Assembly (NCBI GenBank): GCA_964639245.1
Contig: CAZXCU010000002.1
Span: 496,001 to 560,000, forward strand
Direction: 5' to 3'
DNA length: 64,000 nt
From: SB15 sp964639245
GTDB taxonomy: Bacteria; Chloroflexota; Anaerolineae; Aggregatilineales; J027
Part shown: positions 39,883-49,286 of the stretch, in pieces
Position numbering within the stretch: the stretch's first letter is position 1
Layout of the letters: the number at the start of each line of letters is the position of its first letter
Notes under the pieces: model-generated
What the model was told of the DNA's origin: nothing
Databases searched by the model: none
What the model saw: the letters and a program-made list of their open reading frames with translations, nothing else
Program-made: the position numbers and the translations under genes

Positions 39883-41646
39883 GTGCGAATAGCGTTTGGG
39901 TGGCTGGCGGTGGGGCTAACGCTGCTGGCGGTGCTGCTGCGTGTCTATCGCTTGGAGGATGTCCCCCTGCGTGGGGACGAAGCGTTTACGGTACGCTTCT
40001 GGACGGACAATCCAATCGAGGTCTGGGACGATTTAGCCACCCGCGAACCGCATCCGATGGGGGCGTTTGTCCTGTTCTGGGCATGGAAAAACCTTGTCGG
40101 TGATTCCGAATTTTCCATGCGGGCGCTGTCACTACTGCTGAATCTGCCCGGCGTTGCGCTGATGATGGTGCTGGCGCAGCGCTTGATTCGGAAAAATGCA
40201 GCCGTGTGGATGGCGGGGTTGCTCTGGGCGGTTAATCCGTTTTTGGTCTGGCACGCGCAGGATGCCCGGAATTACGCGATGTGGGCGAGTCTGAGTGCGC
40301 TGGCGATGTGGCTCTTTTTGCGGGCAGTGCAACGCAATCAGAAAAAAGATTGGGTGTTGTATGGTGCAGCTGAAATTGCGGCATTGTATATTTTTCTGCT
40401 GGAACCCTTTTTCCTGCTGGTGCAGTTGCTGTATCTACTCCTTTTTTATCGGCAAAAAATCCATTTGCGGCGGGCGTTTACCACATGGTTTTTGATTGGC
40501 CTTGCCGCGCTGCCTCTGTTGATTCAAATCTCGCGCCTCTCCGGTTCTGGCTACGAAGGCACAGCCCAAAAGGTCACATGGGAAGGCTTGGTATCGCAAT
40601 TCCTGCCGACGCTTTTGTTTGGTGAAATTATCATTTCGGGCATGGTCGGGGCGGTTTTGTTGACGGTGCTGCTGGTCGGGCTGGGATTTGGCGGACGGAA
40701 AAATCTAAATTCGCGTGTGGTGCTGATAGGCTGGATTTTTCTGCCGCTTTTGCTGTTGATGGTCGCTGGCACGCAGATGAGTGTGTTTCGTCCGCGTTAT
40801 GTGATTGCAATTACCCCGGCGGTGATTTTAGGGCTGTTGTGGATTGGCTTTCAGGCGAAAGGGGCGAAAAAGCGTTTTCCGCCTGTTCCGATGATGATAA
40901 CAGGGGTATTGGTCGCGCTCTCTCTGTATTCACTCTACGATTATTATTTTGAAGCCCCGCCGAAATCCCCGGATTGGCGCGGTTTAACGGATTTTATTGA
41001 GCATCGTGATGGGGCGGGGGATTTGGTTGTGACCACTAATGTAGATCCCGCTTTTGGTTATTATTATGATGGCACGGCAGGGGAAGTGGCATGGCTAGCG
41101 GTTGAAGATTTAGCCGAGCTGGTGAAAGTGGGGCAGGGGGTGTTCGTACAGGTGGGCGACAACACCTTTGAGCAGAGCCTTTACTTGCAGGAAAATGCCC
41201 AATTGATTCCGCCCGCTTCCGCGCTGGTGAAGCAGTACCGCCCCTATTTTGTTACAGAAGATGAAATCGAACACCCGCTTGATATTCTGGTAGGGGATGT
41301 AGCGATGCTGCGCGGGTATACGATCAATGCAGCAGACGAGTGGGGTTTGACCGTGTTTTTGTACTGGCAACCTTTACAACAAACAGACACCGAACACGTC
41401 GCATTTGTCCATGTGCTGGATAAGAATGGTACTTATGTTACAGGTGATGACCATGTACCCTTAAATCATAATGCCAGCACCACCGCGTGGCTTCCCGATA
41501 GTTTGCTGCGTGACCCCTTCTATGTGAATCTGCCGCCGGGAAATTATCAGGTCATAGTGGGGATGTACGACAGCACGACCCAAACCCGCTTGGAAATTGA
41601 GGGTGGGGATCGCTGGTTGTTGGGGGAAGTTGAAATTAGGAATTGA
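39883..41646 (+). CDS. Glycosyltransferase family 39-like membrane protein
   Basis: 587 residues. The N-terminus has the GT39/ArnT-like pattern RVYRLEDVPLRGDEAFTVRFW (catalytic Asp-Glu in the first outer loop), then PHPMGAFVLFWAWKNLVGDSEFSMRALS, followed by about ten membrane helices to residue 345. The last 240 residues are an extracellular soluble domain (KSPDWRGLTDFIEHRDGAGDLVVTTN, then a beta-sandwich with PPGNYQVIVGMYD). It would move a sugar from a polyprenyl-phosphate donor to an outside acceptor. GTG start, three bases after the NERD gene. Confidence 0.88.
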   Translation: MRIAFGWLAVGLTLLAVLLRVYRLEDVPLRGDEAFTVRFWTDNPIEVWDDLATREPHPMGAFVLFWAWKNLVGDSEFSMRALSLLLNLPGVALMMVLAQRLIRKNAAVWMAGLLWAVNPFLVWHAQDARNYAMWASLSALAMWLFLRAVQRNQKKDWVLYGAAEIAALYIFLLEPFFLLVQLLYLLLFYRQKIHLRRAFTTWFLIGLAALPLLIQISRLSGSGYEGTAQKVTWEGLVSQFLPTLLFGEIIISGMVGAVLLTVLLVGLGFGGRKNLNSRVVLIGWIFLPLLLLMVAGTQMSVFRPRYVIAITPAVILGLLWIGFQAKGAKKRFPPVPMMITGVLVALSLYSLYDYYFEAPPKSPDWRGLTDFIEHRDGAGDLVVTTNVDPAFGYYYDGTAGEVAWLAVEDLAELVKVGQGVFVQVGDNTFEQSLYLQENAQLIPPASALVKQYRPYFVTEDEIEHPLDILVGDVAMLRGYTINAADEWGLTVFLYWQPLQQTDTEHVAFVHVLDKNGTYVTGDDHVPLNHNASTTAWLPDSLLRDPFYVNLPPGNYQVIVGMYDSTTQTRLEIEGGDRWLLGEVEIRN

Positions 41647-41694
41647 AATCCATGATAACATTATGATAGTGATTTGAACTGCGGAGAAACCAAC

Positions 41695-42069
41695 ATGATA
41701 CCAGTGACCCTCCATTTCACCGAAGAGCAGTACCAATTGCTGCAACGCCATGCAGAAAATACCAATGTGACTGTTGAGCAAATTCTTCAAGAAAGCGCAG
41801 AAAATAAAGTTGTGACGATTCTATCTCAAGTTCCCCCTATGGATGCCTTATCGGATACAGAAATTTTGCAAATGGCGCTTTCCAAAATGGATGTGGTGAG
41901 CCAAGCGCGGTTACATGATTTGCAACATCAAGAAACTCGCACGCTCTCAGAACAGCAAGAACTTGCAGTTTTATGGGATGAATATTGGGTAGGTCAATAC
42001 ACCAAAACGGAAGCCATGATAGAAGCCAGTAAAAGAGGTTTGCGAGACCGGAGTGATATTCTTGGCTGA
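41695..42069 (+). CDS. Small protein with possible ribbon-helix-helix head, next to an HNH gene
   Basis: 124 residues. Residues 1-40 (IPVTLHFTEEQYQLLQRHAENTNVTVEQILQESAENK) look like a ribbon-helix-helix DNA-binding or antitoxin type strand-helix-helix. The rest is helical with no known motif. ATG 41695 follows GGAGA. Its end overlaps the GTG start of the HNH gene by 17 bases, so the two are coupled. Candidate antitoxin or helper for the nuclease; low certainty. Confidence 0.6.
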   Translation: MIPVTLHFTEEQYQLLQRHAENTNVTVEQILQESAENKVVTILSQVPPMDALSDTEILQMALSKMDVVSQARLHDLQHQETRTLSEQQELAVLWDEYWVGQYTKTEAMIEASKRGLRDRSDILG

Positions 42070-42460
42070 AAAGAAAGCTATAACCGAGGAAGTAAAACTA
42101 AAAGTCCGTACAAAAGCAAAATTTCGGTGTGGCTATTGTTTAGCTTCCGAAAATATCCTCTATGCAGTTCTTGAAGTAGATCACCTCTTGCCACTTTCTA
42201 AGGGTGGGTTAGATGATGAAAATAATCTATGGGCCGCTTGTAGCTGGTGTAATGGGCATAAATCTGCCAAAGTGAGCGCAATAGATCCAGTAACCCACAT
42301 CCGTGTCCCGCTATTTAATCCTGCTTTGCATGTCTGGCATGAACACTTTACATGGGCAGAGGATAATGCAATGATTCTTGGAACTTCTCCGATTGGCAGG
42401 GTAACTGTTATCGCACTCGAGATGAATAATGATCTACCATTAGGAACACGGCGGAGGTGA
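42053..42460 (+). CDS. HNH endonuclease
   Basis: 135 residues. The zinc-stabilised HNH (McrA-like) core is complete: RCGYC, then VLEVDHLLPLSKGGLDDENNLWAACSWCNGHKSAK, where the DH pair, the Asn of NNL and the last N-x-x-K form the active site and the four Cys hold zinc. The C-terminal 50 residues (FNPALHVWHEHFTWAEDNAMILG) are a pattern often seen in this type. It could cut DNA; role unknown. GTG start inside the previous gene. Confidence 0.9.
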   Translation: MIFLAEKKAITEEVKLKVRTKAKFRCGYCLASENILYAVLEVDHLLPLSKGGLDDENNLWAACSWCNGHKSAKVSAIDPVTHIRVPLFNPALHVWHEHFTWAEDNAMILGTSPIGRVTVIALEMNNDLPLGTRRR

Positions 42461-42580
42461 GTAAGTGTTGGATGGTATCCTCCTAACGATTAGCCGCGCC
42501 GCAATGCCCGTTTTTTTAACTTATTTGCATCTCCGTAACCTCTCCATTAGACTTTTCCCAAGTTTTCAAATTGAGGCCCC

Positions 42581-43855
42581 ATGAAAAAAATCCTAGTTGC
42601 CGTTGTTGGGAGTGTTTTGCTGGTGATTCTGGCGGTGGTTATCTTTCTGGTGGTGCGTACCCGGCAGGAAGATGAAACCGTACCCTATCTGGTGCTGCAT
42701 CAAGACCAAATCATCCATGCGGATTTGTGGTCAACCCAACCCGAAATTCTCTCGGCGGGATACGGTTTTGATAGTATTATCGGGGTGAATGGTGGGGAAG
42801 ACGAAGTACGTGCTGTCGGCGGGACATGGAACACGGTTACTTGTACCAATGGCGCAGAACCCGATAGGCGTGTGCTGACCTCCTCCGCTCCGAAAGATGG
42901 TCTGACCAATGGGTTTGACGGCACAACCGAAAATGCGGATGGACTGCCGGTGGTGTTTAGTTATCCGGTACTGCCGAGTACGATTGACCATGCCGATTTT
43001 CGTGTCACCTTAAACACAGGAGAAGTGATTACACCGGATGCGGCGGGGCTTATCCCGAACTTTGAATACAATGAACGGCATGTGGTGGTGATTTTTGGCG
43101 ATTTTGGCAATCGGATTTTGCCGGGGGAAGAAGGCGCGGTTTACACCGTGCGGGTGGAAGTCGTTGAAGATGAAACCCCGCTCATGCTGGTTGGGCCAGA
43201 AGGCTTGGTTTCGGCGGTGGGGTTGTTCAAAGAAAGCGAACATTCGCCGTATGAAACAGGTTTCGGGCCCTATCTGGTCGGGGCAAAACTCAGTCGGATG
43301 TCAACGAAAGGCGAAGGTGCGCCGCGTTTGTTCTCCCAAGACTTGCCGAATCATGGGGTGGCGCTCTACGGGGGAGAGGCACAATTTCGTCTGCGGATGT
43401 ACACCAGTGGGGGATTTTCGCCGGATGGGGTGCGCGGGGTGCTGCCGACTGACTATGAACGCTTCTTTCGGATTCATGTCGAACTGGAGTCGGGGGAAAC
43501 GCTGCTTTTGACCGAAACAGGGGTAGATTATGACATAGATGGCGAAATTATTCGTGTCGTGGGCTTGGCAGACTTGGGTTTGAAGGAAGATGGCAAGGAC
43601 ATTTTTTACGACGATTGTTATGTGGAAGACCACGACAACTATATTGATGTGATTCTGGCGGGGGATGAAGCCGCCATGCGAAAAATCACCTTTCTGGAAA
43701 TTCCGGCGGAAGGCGATTACGACCCGTTTTACAATCCGGGCGGGCCGGGCAACACTCCCACACCGGGCGTTTTATATACCTCACCGGGGCCGCCTGACCT
43801 TGAACCTGTTATCATGGCGCTGGACGACCCGATGATAGTGAGCTACGAGGATTAA
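42581..43855 (+). CDS. Membrane-anchored or secreted protein of unknown function
   Basis: 424 residues. One N-terminal hydrophobic helix (ILVAVVGSVLLVILAVVIFLVV) with Lys before it, then a beta-rich outer part: VFSYPVLPSTIDHADFRVTLNTGEVITPDAA, VVVIFGDFGNRILPGEEGAVYTVRVEVV, and VALYGGEAQFRLRMYTSGGFSPDG. The C-terminal region is Gly/Pro-rich (YNPGGPGNTPTPGVLY). Single Cys pairs may form a disulfide. No family recognised. A terminator follows at 43865. Confidence 0.6.
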   Translation: MKKILVAVVGSVLLVILAVVIFLVVRTRQEDETVPYLVLHQDQIIHADLWSTQPEILSAGYGFDSIIGVNGGEDEVRAVGGTWNTVTCTNGAEPDRRVLTSSAPKDGLTNGFDGTTENADGLPVVFSYPVLPSTIDHADFRVTLNTGEVITPDAAGLIPNFEYNERHVVVIFGDFGNRILPGEEGAVYTVRVEVVEDETPLMLVGPEGLVSAVGLFKESEHSPYETGFGPYLVGAKLSRMSTKGEGAPRLFSQDLPNHGVALYGGEAQFRLRMYTSGGFSPDGVRGVLPTDYERFFRIHVELESGETLLLTETGVDYDIDGEIIRVVGLADLGLKEDGKDIFYDDCYVEDHDNYIDVILAGDEAAMRKITFLEIPAEGDYDPFYNPGGPGNTPTPGVLYTSPGPPDLEPVIMALDDPMIVSYED

Positions 43856-43864
43856 ATCTCAGAT

Positions 43865-43885
43865 AGGGGCTTATGCCCTTTTTTT
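43865..43885 (+). terminator. Rho-independent terminator after the unknown secreted protein gene
   Basis: AGGGGC, loop TTAT, GCCCTT, then a run of seven T. It overlaps the last codons of the opposing DUF1295 gene. Confidence 0.75.
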
Positions 43886-44650
43886 GGGGATTCCGGGGAA
43901 AAACGCATTGGTACGCTGAATATACTCCCGATATTGGGGTTTGGTTTCGACCAGGGTTCGTTCCAGCATCGCCACCCCGGACACTTTCATCAGCAGGTAA
44001 ATCATCAAAGCAGGGCCGTAAATGCTCCACCAACCGCCTGCTGCCAGCGCAATCAGGTAAAATCCGACCCAGACCACGGCATCGCCAAAATAATTGGGAT
44101 GGCGGGTGTAGTGCCACAAGCCGGAGTCCATCACGCGACCTTTGTTGGCGGGATTGGCCTTGAACCGGGCAAGTTGAAAATCGCCAACAGCTTCGAACAA
44201 GAAGCCAATCAGCCAGATGGAAACCCCAAACCAATCGAGAAAACTCAAATTTGTGTCGCTGATATTAGCGGCAAAAAGCGGGGCCGAAACCAGCCACATG
44301 ACTGAGCCTTGCAGCCAGAAAACTTTCCAGAAACTGCGCCACCAATAACTTTTTCCGGCTTGTTCGCGCCAATTGCGGTAGCGAAAATCTTCATTCACAA
44401 GCCCATTCCGCCACAGCAGATGCAGCGACAACCGCCCACCCCAGAAGATGACGAGCGCGAAAATCAGCAGCTTACGGGTTTCATTGCCACCAGCCTGCGC
44501 GAAATAGTAGGCGTTGGTGATGATAAAACCTGTTCCCCAGAAAATATCAACGATGCTGGAATTTTTTAAGGCGAGGCTCACAAGCCACAACATAAAAACA
44601 CTTAGCATGATTACCAGATAAGCGGTAAGATAAATCTCCAAATCAGACAT
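43871..44650 (-). CDS. DUF1295 (steroid 5-alpha-reductase-like) membrane protein
   Basis: 259 residues, six to seven hydrophobic helices. DUF1295 hallmarks: VDIFWGTGFI near residue 35, EDFRYRNWREQ, and near the C-terminus GLWHYTRHPNYFGDAVVWVGFYLIAL and ETKPQYREYIQRTNAFFPG; the TRHPNYFG block is the shared reductase/methyltransferase signature. Such enzymes reduce double bonds in lipids using NADPH; the substrate is unknown. ATG 44650 follows AAAGGA. Confidence 0.88.
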   Translation of the reverse strand: MSDLEIYLTAYLVIMLSVFMLWLVSLALKNSSIVDIFWGTGFIITNAYYFAQAGGNETRKLLIFALVIFWGGRLSLHLLWRNGLVNEDFRYRNWREQAGKSYWWRSFWKVFWLQGSVMWLVSAPLFAANISDTNLSFLDWFGVSIWLIGFLFEAVGDFQLARFKANPANKGRVMDSGLWHYTRHPNYFGDAVVWVGFYLIALAAGGWWSIYGPALMIYLLMKVSGVAMLERTLVETKPQYREYIQRTNAFFPGIPKKRA

Positions 44651-44785
44651 CCAAAGAATCCTTTTGTATCTTTTAAATATTAGAGCCTTGTGAGAATCTG
44701 TCAAAAAATGTTTTACACGATTTTTAAGTCACGTTAATTATCCTCTGTTACTATTGCCGTTCGGTAGGTAAAGGACACATAACGC

Positions 44786-46432
44786 TTGGCAGCACTCCCA
44801 AAATACACGCTGGACAGCCGATGGGGACGTATCTTAATCGAAAATCTCACCGCCTATCTTTTTATTTTGCCTGCCGCGCTGATTATTTTTGTGTTCGGGA
44901 TCTTCCCTGTGGCTTTTGCCTTTTTTGTGAGCCTCTATAAATGGCGGCGGTTTCCCGAAGAATACATCGGGCTGGAAAATTATTATGAAGCGCTTGGCAG
45001 TTTTGCCTATGTGTTGTTCTTCTTTACTGCGTTGCTGATGTTTGGCTATGGGGCGCTCATCGTCTACCATCTGCGAAATAATGCAACATGGCGGGGATGG
45101 CTGTACCTGATTCCGGCTACGCTCAATACACTGGCCTTGGGGTTGCTGACGCATTGGTTTTTCAAGGCCCTGCCCTACATTCTGGATGTGCCGCGCCGAC
45201 TGCCCCGCGGTAAGGTGGAAAGCTCCGTATTTTTGGACGAATTTTTTAACAGCTTTACTTTTGAAAATATTAGCGAAATTGGCAATCAGATGCTGCTGGC
45301 GACGCTGGCAGCGTTTGTTATGAATGCTGCTTTTTTGCGCGGATTGCGGCTTAAACATGGGTCAGATACCCTGCTACGCTTGACGCTTGCGACCACTTTG
45401 TTCGCGGGGGGGGCGTGGTTGCTGCGCTTGACCTTGCAAGCAATCGACACGGCCCTCACCACGGCGGACGCAACCGGTGAAGATTTGCCGATCTGGTCAC
45501 ATATCATTTTTATTGGCACAGGCGCTTGGTTGATGGTTGCTGCGTATGTGCTGTGGACGCGAGCCGTCCGTCAATTTTCTGACCGCCGTTTCTGGTTGAT
45601 GAGCGCGGCAGGGGTGGTGCTGCTGGTAGGGGGATATTTGCTGATGGTGTATTTCCCTCAATCGATTGAAACAATGGATGATGATTTGGAGCAGGGCTTC
45701 TGGGTGACGGTCTTATACGTCATCGGGACAGTTCCCTTTCAACTTGCGGGCGGGTTAGGCTTGGCCTATATGTTGTTTAATATCAAACAGGGCAAAGGCT
45801 TGTTTCGGGTACTCTATTTTTTGCCCTATATCACGCCGTTCGCCGCGACTGCCGTTATTTTCTCGACCCTGTTTTCCCACCGTCCCCAATCGCCAATTAA
45901 CCGTATGCTGGATTTTTTCGGAGTGGACGCGCAAAAATGGCTGCTTGAACCCACGCCGATTTTTGAAGTTATTACCGGACGGGACTTGCCCCAATTGCTG
46001 GAAGGGCCGGGATTGGCGCTGGTGGTCATCATCATTTGGTCTATCTGGACATATCTTGGCTATGACGCGGTGATATTTATGGCGGGGTTGGGCAATATTT
46101 CACCGGAATATTATGAGGCTGCACGGATTGACGGCGCTTCTGGTTGGGCAATTTTCCGCCATATTACGCTGCCTTTGCTTTCCCCGACCACCTTTTTCCT
46201 TTCTCTGATTGCAGTGATAGGGACGTTTCAAGCCTTTACCCAGATGTGGATTTTGCGACGGCCTTCCGCGAATGATGCTGTTGATACAGTGGGGGTCTAT
46301 CTGTTTGAAACGGTGTCCGAACGGGCGGAATATGGCTATGGTTCGGCAATGGCGTTTGTGCTGTTTGCCGTGATTCTATTAATTACACTTTTTCAAAATC
46401 GCATTATGAGCAGCAGAGTGTTTTATGGCTGA
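44786..46432 (+). CDS. Sugar ABC transporter permease, MalF-like, oversized
   Basis: 548 residues versus about 300 in usual family members. The first helix (AYLFILPAALIIFVFGIFPVAFAFFVS) is followed by an extra block, about residues 70-300, with six hydrophobic segments; the normal permease domain fills residues 300-548, with the EAA loop YYEAARIDGASGWAIFRHITLP. TTG start with AAGGA upstream. It overlaps the MalG-like gene by eight bases. No ATPase in the operon, as in systems that share one MsmK-type ATPase. Confidence 0.88.
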   Translation: MAALPKYTLDSRWGRILIENLTAYLFILPAALIIFVFGIFPVAFAFFVSLYKWRRFPEEYIGLENYYEALGSFAYVLFFFTALLMFGYGALIVYHLRNNATWRGWLYLIPATLNTLALGLLTHWFFKALPYILDVPRRLPRGKVESSVFLDEFFNSFTFENISEIGNQMLLATLAAFVMNAAFLRGLRLKHGSDTLLRLTLATTLFAGGAWLLRLTLQAIDTALTTADATGEDLPIWSHIIFIGTGAWLMVAAYVLWTRAVRQFSDRRFWLMSAAGVVLLVGGYLLMVYFPQSIETMDDDLEQGFWVTVLYVIGTVPFQLAGGLGLAYMLFNIKQGKGLFRVLYFLPYITPFAATAVIFSTLFSHRPQSPINRMLDFFGVDAQKWLLEPTPIFEVITGRDLPQLLEGPGLALVVIIIWSIWTYLGYDAVIFMAGLGNISPEYYEAARIDGASGWAIFRHITLPLLSPTTFFLSLIAVIGTFQAFTQMWILRRPSANDAVDTVGVYLFETVSERAEYGYGSAMAFVLFAVILLITLFQNRIMSSRVFYG

Positions 46433-47342
46433 GTCGGCAAAATCTATTCCATTAGTTGAAACACGTTTGAAAGAAAAGCCGGTGCGTAGACCGATTCGCT
46501 GGGGGAACATCCTGAGTTACCTCCTGTTGGCGCTGGGCGTTATCGTGGCGATGCTGCCGTTTGTGTGGTTGGTGAGTGCATCGTTAATGACTCAGGCGGA
46601 AGTCAGTTTGGGTCGGATTGTGCCTTCCGAACCGCAGTTTGACAATTATGGCGAAGCATGGGACAGAGCCAGTTTTGGGCATTTCATGTGGAACAGCACC
46701 CGCATTACCGCGATTACCGTTGTTGGGTTGCTGCTGTTTTGTATTCCCGCCGCCTATGCCTTCGCACGGATGAAATTTTTCGGGCGGAATGCGCTGTTTG
46801 CCATTATGCTCACCACGTTAATGATTCCTGATATTGTGACGTTGATTCCTAATTTCTTGACGGTCATCTGGTTGGGGCGATTTAGCCAAGCAGTATGCGG
46901 GGAAGTCTGTGGGTGGTACAACAACTGGCCTGCGCTCACCGTCCCCTTTATGGCATCAGCTTTTTCAATTTTTTTGCTGCGCCAATTTTTTGCCCAACTG
47001 CCGGATGAACTCTGGGATGCAGCGCGGATTGATGGCGCAGGGCATCTGCGTTTTCTGGTGCAAATTGTTCTGCCACTGTCTAAAGCCCCTGTGATGACGG
47101 TCATTACTTTTGCGTTTATCGGGTCGTGGAATTCGCTGTTGTGGCCTCTGCTGGTGACACAGGACGATACTTGGCGACCTGTTGCCACGGGGCTAAGCAA
47201 ATTCGTCAACTCGGATGCACCGGGAGACTATCATCTATATATGGCTGCGTCGGTGATTACGATTGTGCCGATTCTGATGATGTATTTCATCACCCAGAAG
47301 CAGTTTACCGAAGGCATTGCGACTTCGGGGCTAAAAGGTTAG
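46425..47342 (+). CDS. Sugar ABC transporter permease, MalG-like
   Basis: 305 residues, six helices: SYLLLALGVIVAMLPFVWLVSASL first, then ITAITVVGLLLFCIPAAYAFARM and others. The EAA loop reads ELWDAARIDGAGHLRFLVQIVLPLSKAP, the contact for the ATPase. Partner of the MalF-like subunit encoded just upstream; the pair forms the channel for a carbohydrate brought by the binding protein encoded downstream. Confidence 0.95.
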   Translation: MAESAKSIPLVETRLKEKPVRRPIRWGNILSYLLLALGVIVAMLPFVWLVSASLMTQAEVSLGRIVPSEPQFDNYGEAWDRASFGHFMWNSTRITAITVVGLLLFCIPAAYAFARMKFFGRNALFAIMLTTLMIPDIVTLIPNFLTVIWLGRFSQAVCGEVCGWYNNWPALTVPFMASAFSIFLLRQFFAQLPDELWDAARIDGAGHLRFLVQIVLPLSKAPVMTVITFAFIGSWNSLLWPLLVTQDDTWRPVATGLSKFVNSDAPGDYHLYMAASVITIVPILMMYFITQKQFTEGIATSGLKG

Positions 47343-47437
47343 TACCCTCCATCGCGTTTGCGGTGTGTTTATTTCGGTCTGCCATGAGGGATGTTGGCGG
47401 ATAAAAAGCAATTCACAATTCAATGGAGAAATACTCA

Positions 47438-48736
47438 ATGCGTAAACTGGTTGTTTTTTCGCTTTTGCTGGTGTTGTTGGCCGGGATGAGCCTTGCCTCC
47501 GCACAAGAAGGTGATTTAAGCAGTGTTGACCCGTCCGGTCAAACCGTGGTGTATTGGCATCAGTACAACAGTGGCGCTCAATTGGATACGATGACCGCGT
47601 TGGTAGAACAATTCAACAGCACCAATGAATGGGGTATCACGGTTGAAGCGATTGCACAGGGCAATTACAACGATATTCGTGATTTGATGAATGCAGCGAT
47701 TATCTCCGGCGAACTGCCCAATCTGGTCGCGGGTTTCCAGAATGACGCGCTCAGCTACTATCGGGATGGGGCAGCTACCGATTTGAACCCCTATGTGAAC
47801 GATGCCACCTATGGAATTGCTGACCTGAACTTGAATCAGGATATTCTCGCGGTGAATGTGTTTGAAGAAGCCGAAGGCGCGATGCTGGCATGGCCCAACC
47901 AGATTTCCGCCAATGTGCTGGCAGTGAATACCGGGATGCTCGCGGAAATGGGCATTGAAGGTGCGCCTGCGACCTTTGAAGATTTCAAAGCGGCAGCGTG
48001 TGCGGCAGCCGAAGGTGAAGCCACCGAAGGCTATCCGATCAAATTGGACGCTTCCAACTTTGAATCCATGTTGGCGGGGCGGGGCGGTTCGATTTTCGTG
48101 GATGGTCAATATAACTTTACCAGCCAAGAAGCCATCGACACCTTTACGTTCTACAAAGACCTGTACGATTCCGGTTGCGCGTATGTGCCGGACAGCCAAT
48201 TCGGAAACACCGACGACTTTGCGATTGGCTTGAATCCGATGGCATTGGGCAGTTCGGCGGGTATTCCCTTCATTATGAGCGGGATGGCCGAAGCCGGTTA
48301 CGAAACCGAATGGCTTGTGACCACCACTCCTTGGACAGAAGGCAATCGTGCCTTGCAACTGTATGCGCCGAGCATCATCATGGTTCCCAATACCCCCGAA
48401 CAGCAGTTGGCTAGCTGGCTTTTCTTGAAATTCTTGATGCAGACCGAACAGCAAATTGCGTGGACAACTGCTACCGCGTATTTCCCGATTAACCTCGATG
48501 CGGCGGCGGGTCTGGCAGATTACGAAGCGGCGAATCCGTTGTTTGCTCAGGTGAATGCCTTGGTGAGTGACCCCGAAGTGCGGATTTACTTTGCACCCCA
48601 GAATCTCTCCTATGGCGTGGTGCGTGGTCTGCTGAGCGAAGCCTTAGCGGAAATTATCACCAATGGTGGTGATGTGCAGGCGGTTGCCGAAGAACTTGAA
48701 GCGGCAGCTAATGAAGCCTTAGCCGATTCGCAATAG
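47438..48736 (+). CDS. Sugar ABC transporter substrate-binding protein (family 1)
   Basis: 432 residues. Sec signal peptide (LVVFSLLLVLLAGMSLASA), then VVYWHQYNSGAQLDTMTALVEQFNSTNEWGITVEAIAQGNYNDI, which is the usual family-1 start; ANVLAVNTGMLAEMGI and YAPSIIMVPNTPEQQLASWLFLKFLM also match. No lipobox, so it is probably held by other means or free. Start ATG 47438 with GGAGA before it. It lies 95 bases after the permease pair and ends at a strong terminator. Confidence 0.95.
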   Translation: MRKLVVFSLLLVLLAGMSLASAQEGDLSSVDPSGQTVVYWHQYNSGAQLDTMTALVEQFNSTNEWGITVEAIAQGNYNDIRDLMNAAIISGELPNLVAGFQNDALSYYRDGAATDLNPYVNDATYGIADLNLNQDILAVNVFEEAEGAMLAWPNQISANVLAVNTGMLAEMGIEGAPATFEDFKAAACAAAEGEATEGYPIKLDASNFESMLAGRGGSIFVDGQYNFTSQEAIDTFTFYKDLYDSGCAYVPDSQFGNTDDFAIGLNPMALGSSAGIPFIMSGMAEAGYETEWLVTTTPWTEGNRALQLYAPSIIMVPNTPEQQLASWLFLKFLMQTEQQIAWTTATAYFPINLDAAAGLADYEAANPLFAQVNALVSDPEVRIYFAPQNLSYGVVRGLLSEALAEIITNGGDVQAVAEELEAAANEALADSQ

Positions 48737-48752
48737 TTTTTGTTCATGAATT

Positions 48753-48781
48753 AAAAGAGGGCTGACATAGCCCTCTTTTTT
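48753..48781. terminator. Strong bidirectional terminator
   Basis: AAAAGAGGGCT, loop GACAT, AGCCCTCTTTT plus further T: eleven-base perfect stem with a T-run on the plus strand and its A-run on the other. It lies between the convergent binding-protein and DUF4342 genes and can serve both. Confidence 0.9.
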
Positions 48782-48796
48782 GATGAAATGTGCGGA

Positions 48797-49282
48797 TTAG
48801 TTTTTCGACTTTTTGCTGTCTTTTTCGCGCTGAATTTCCACGTCCACACTGGCAAGCGCAGAAGCGATACCACCCATAGCCGCAAGAACACCCGCGACAG
48901 CAGCACTCCCGATGACGACCCCGGCGGTCAATGGCGCTTCCATGATAACATCCCGGTCAGCATTACGGACGGTAATCCGTCGTACATTGCCTTCTTGGAT
49001 GAGGCCTTTCACGCGGTCAACCAACTGGTGGCCCATTACCGAAACTTCTTCGGTCACATAACTCCCTGCGGACATGGCTGAATCGGCTACCCCGCGCGCA
49101 GCATCGCTGGCTTGGGCAACATAGCCTTTGTTTTGTTCCATTGTTTTTTCGCTCATGGTTTCACTACCCTTTTTTGAACTTGCTTTGCTTTTGGACTTTT
49201 CGCCATTCGTGCTTTTGGAAGCACTACTGGTTTTCTTAGAGGCAGCGCTTTTCGTAGTGGAACTTTTTTTCGTTTCTGCCAT
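48797..49282 (-). CDS. DUF4342 protein with Lys/Ser-rich N-terminus
   Basis: 161 residues. The first 45 are nearly all S, K, A, T (histone-like basic tail), then a coiled middle, and a DUF4342 domain at 85-130: LVDRVKGLIQEGNVRRITVRNADRDVIMEAPLTAGVV, followed by a short hydrophobic stretch (VVIGSAAVAGVLAAMGGIASAL) and a Lys-rich end. DUF4342 proteins are small and of unknown role. Start ATG 49282 follows AGGAG, which lies inside a hairpin (49287-49328). Confidence 0.85.
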   Translation of the reverse strand: MAETKKSSTTKSAASKKTSSASKSTNGEKSKSKASSKKGSETMSEKTMEQNKGYVAQASDAARGVADSAMSAGSYVTEEVSVMGHQLVDRVKGLIQEGNVRRITVRNADRDVIMEAPLTAGVVIGSAAVAGVLAAMGGIASALASVDVEIQREKDSKKSKN

Positions 49283-49286
49283 CCTC

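Noticed and set aside
47516..48454. 312-residue minus-strand frame opposite the sugar-binding protein gene
   Set aside because: Antisense shadow of a clear binding-protein gene; rich in His, Arg and Gln with no domain pattern.
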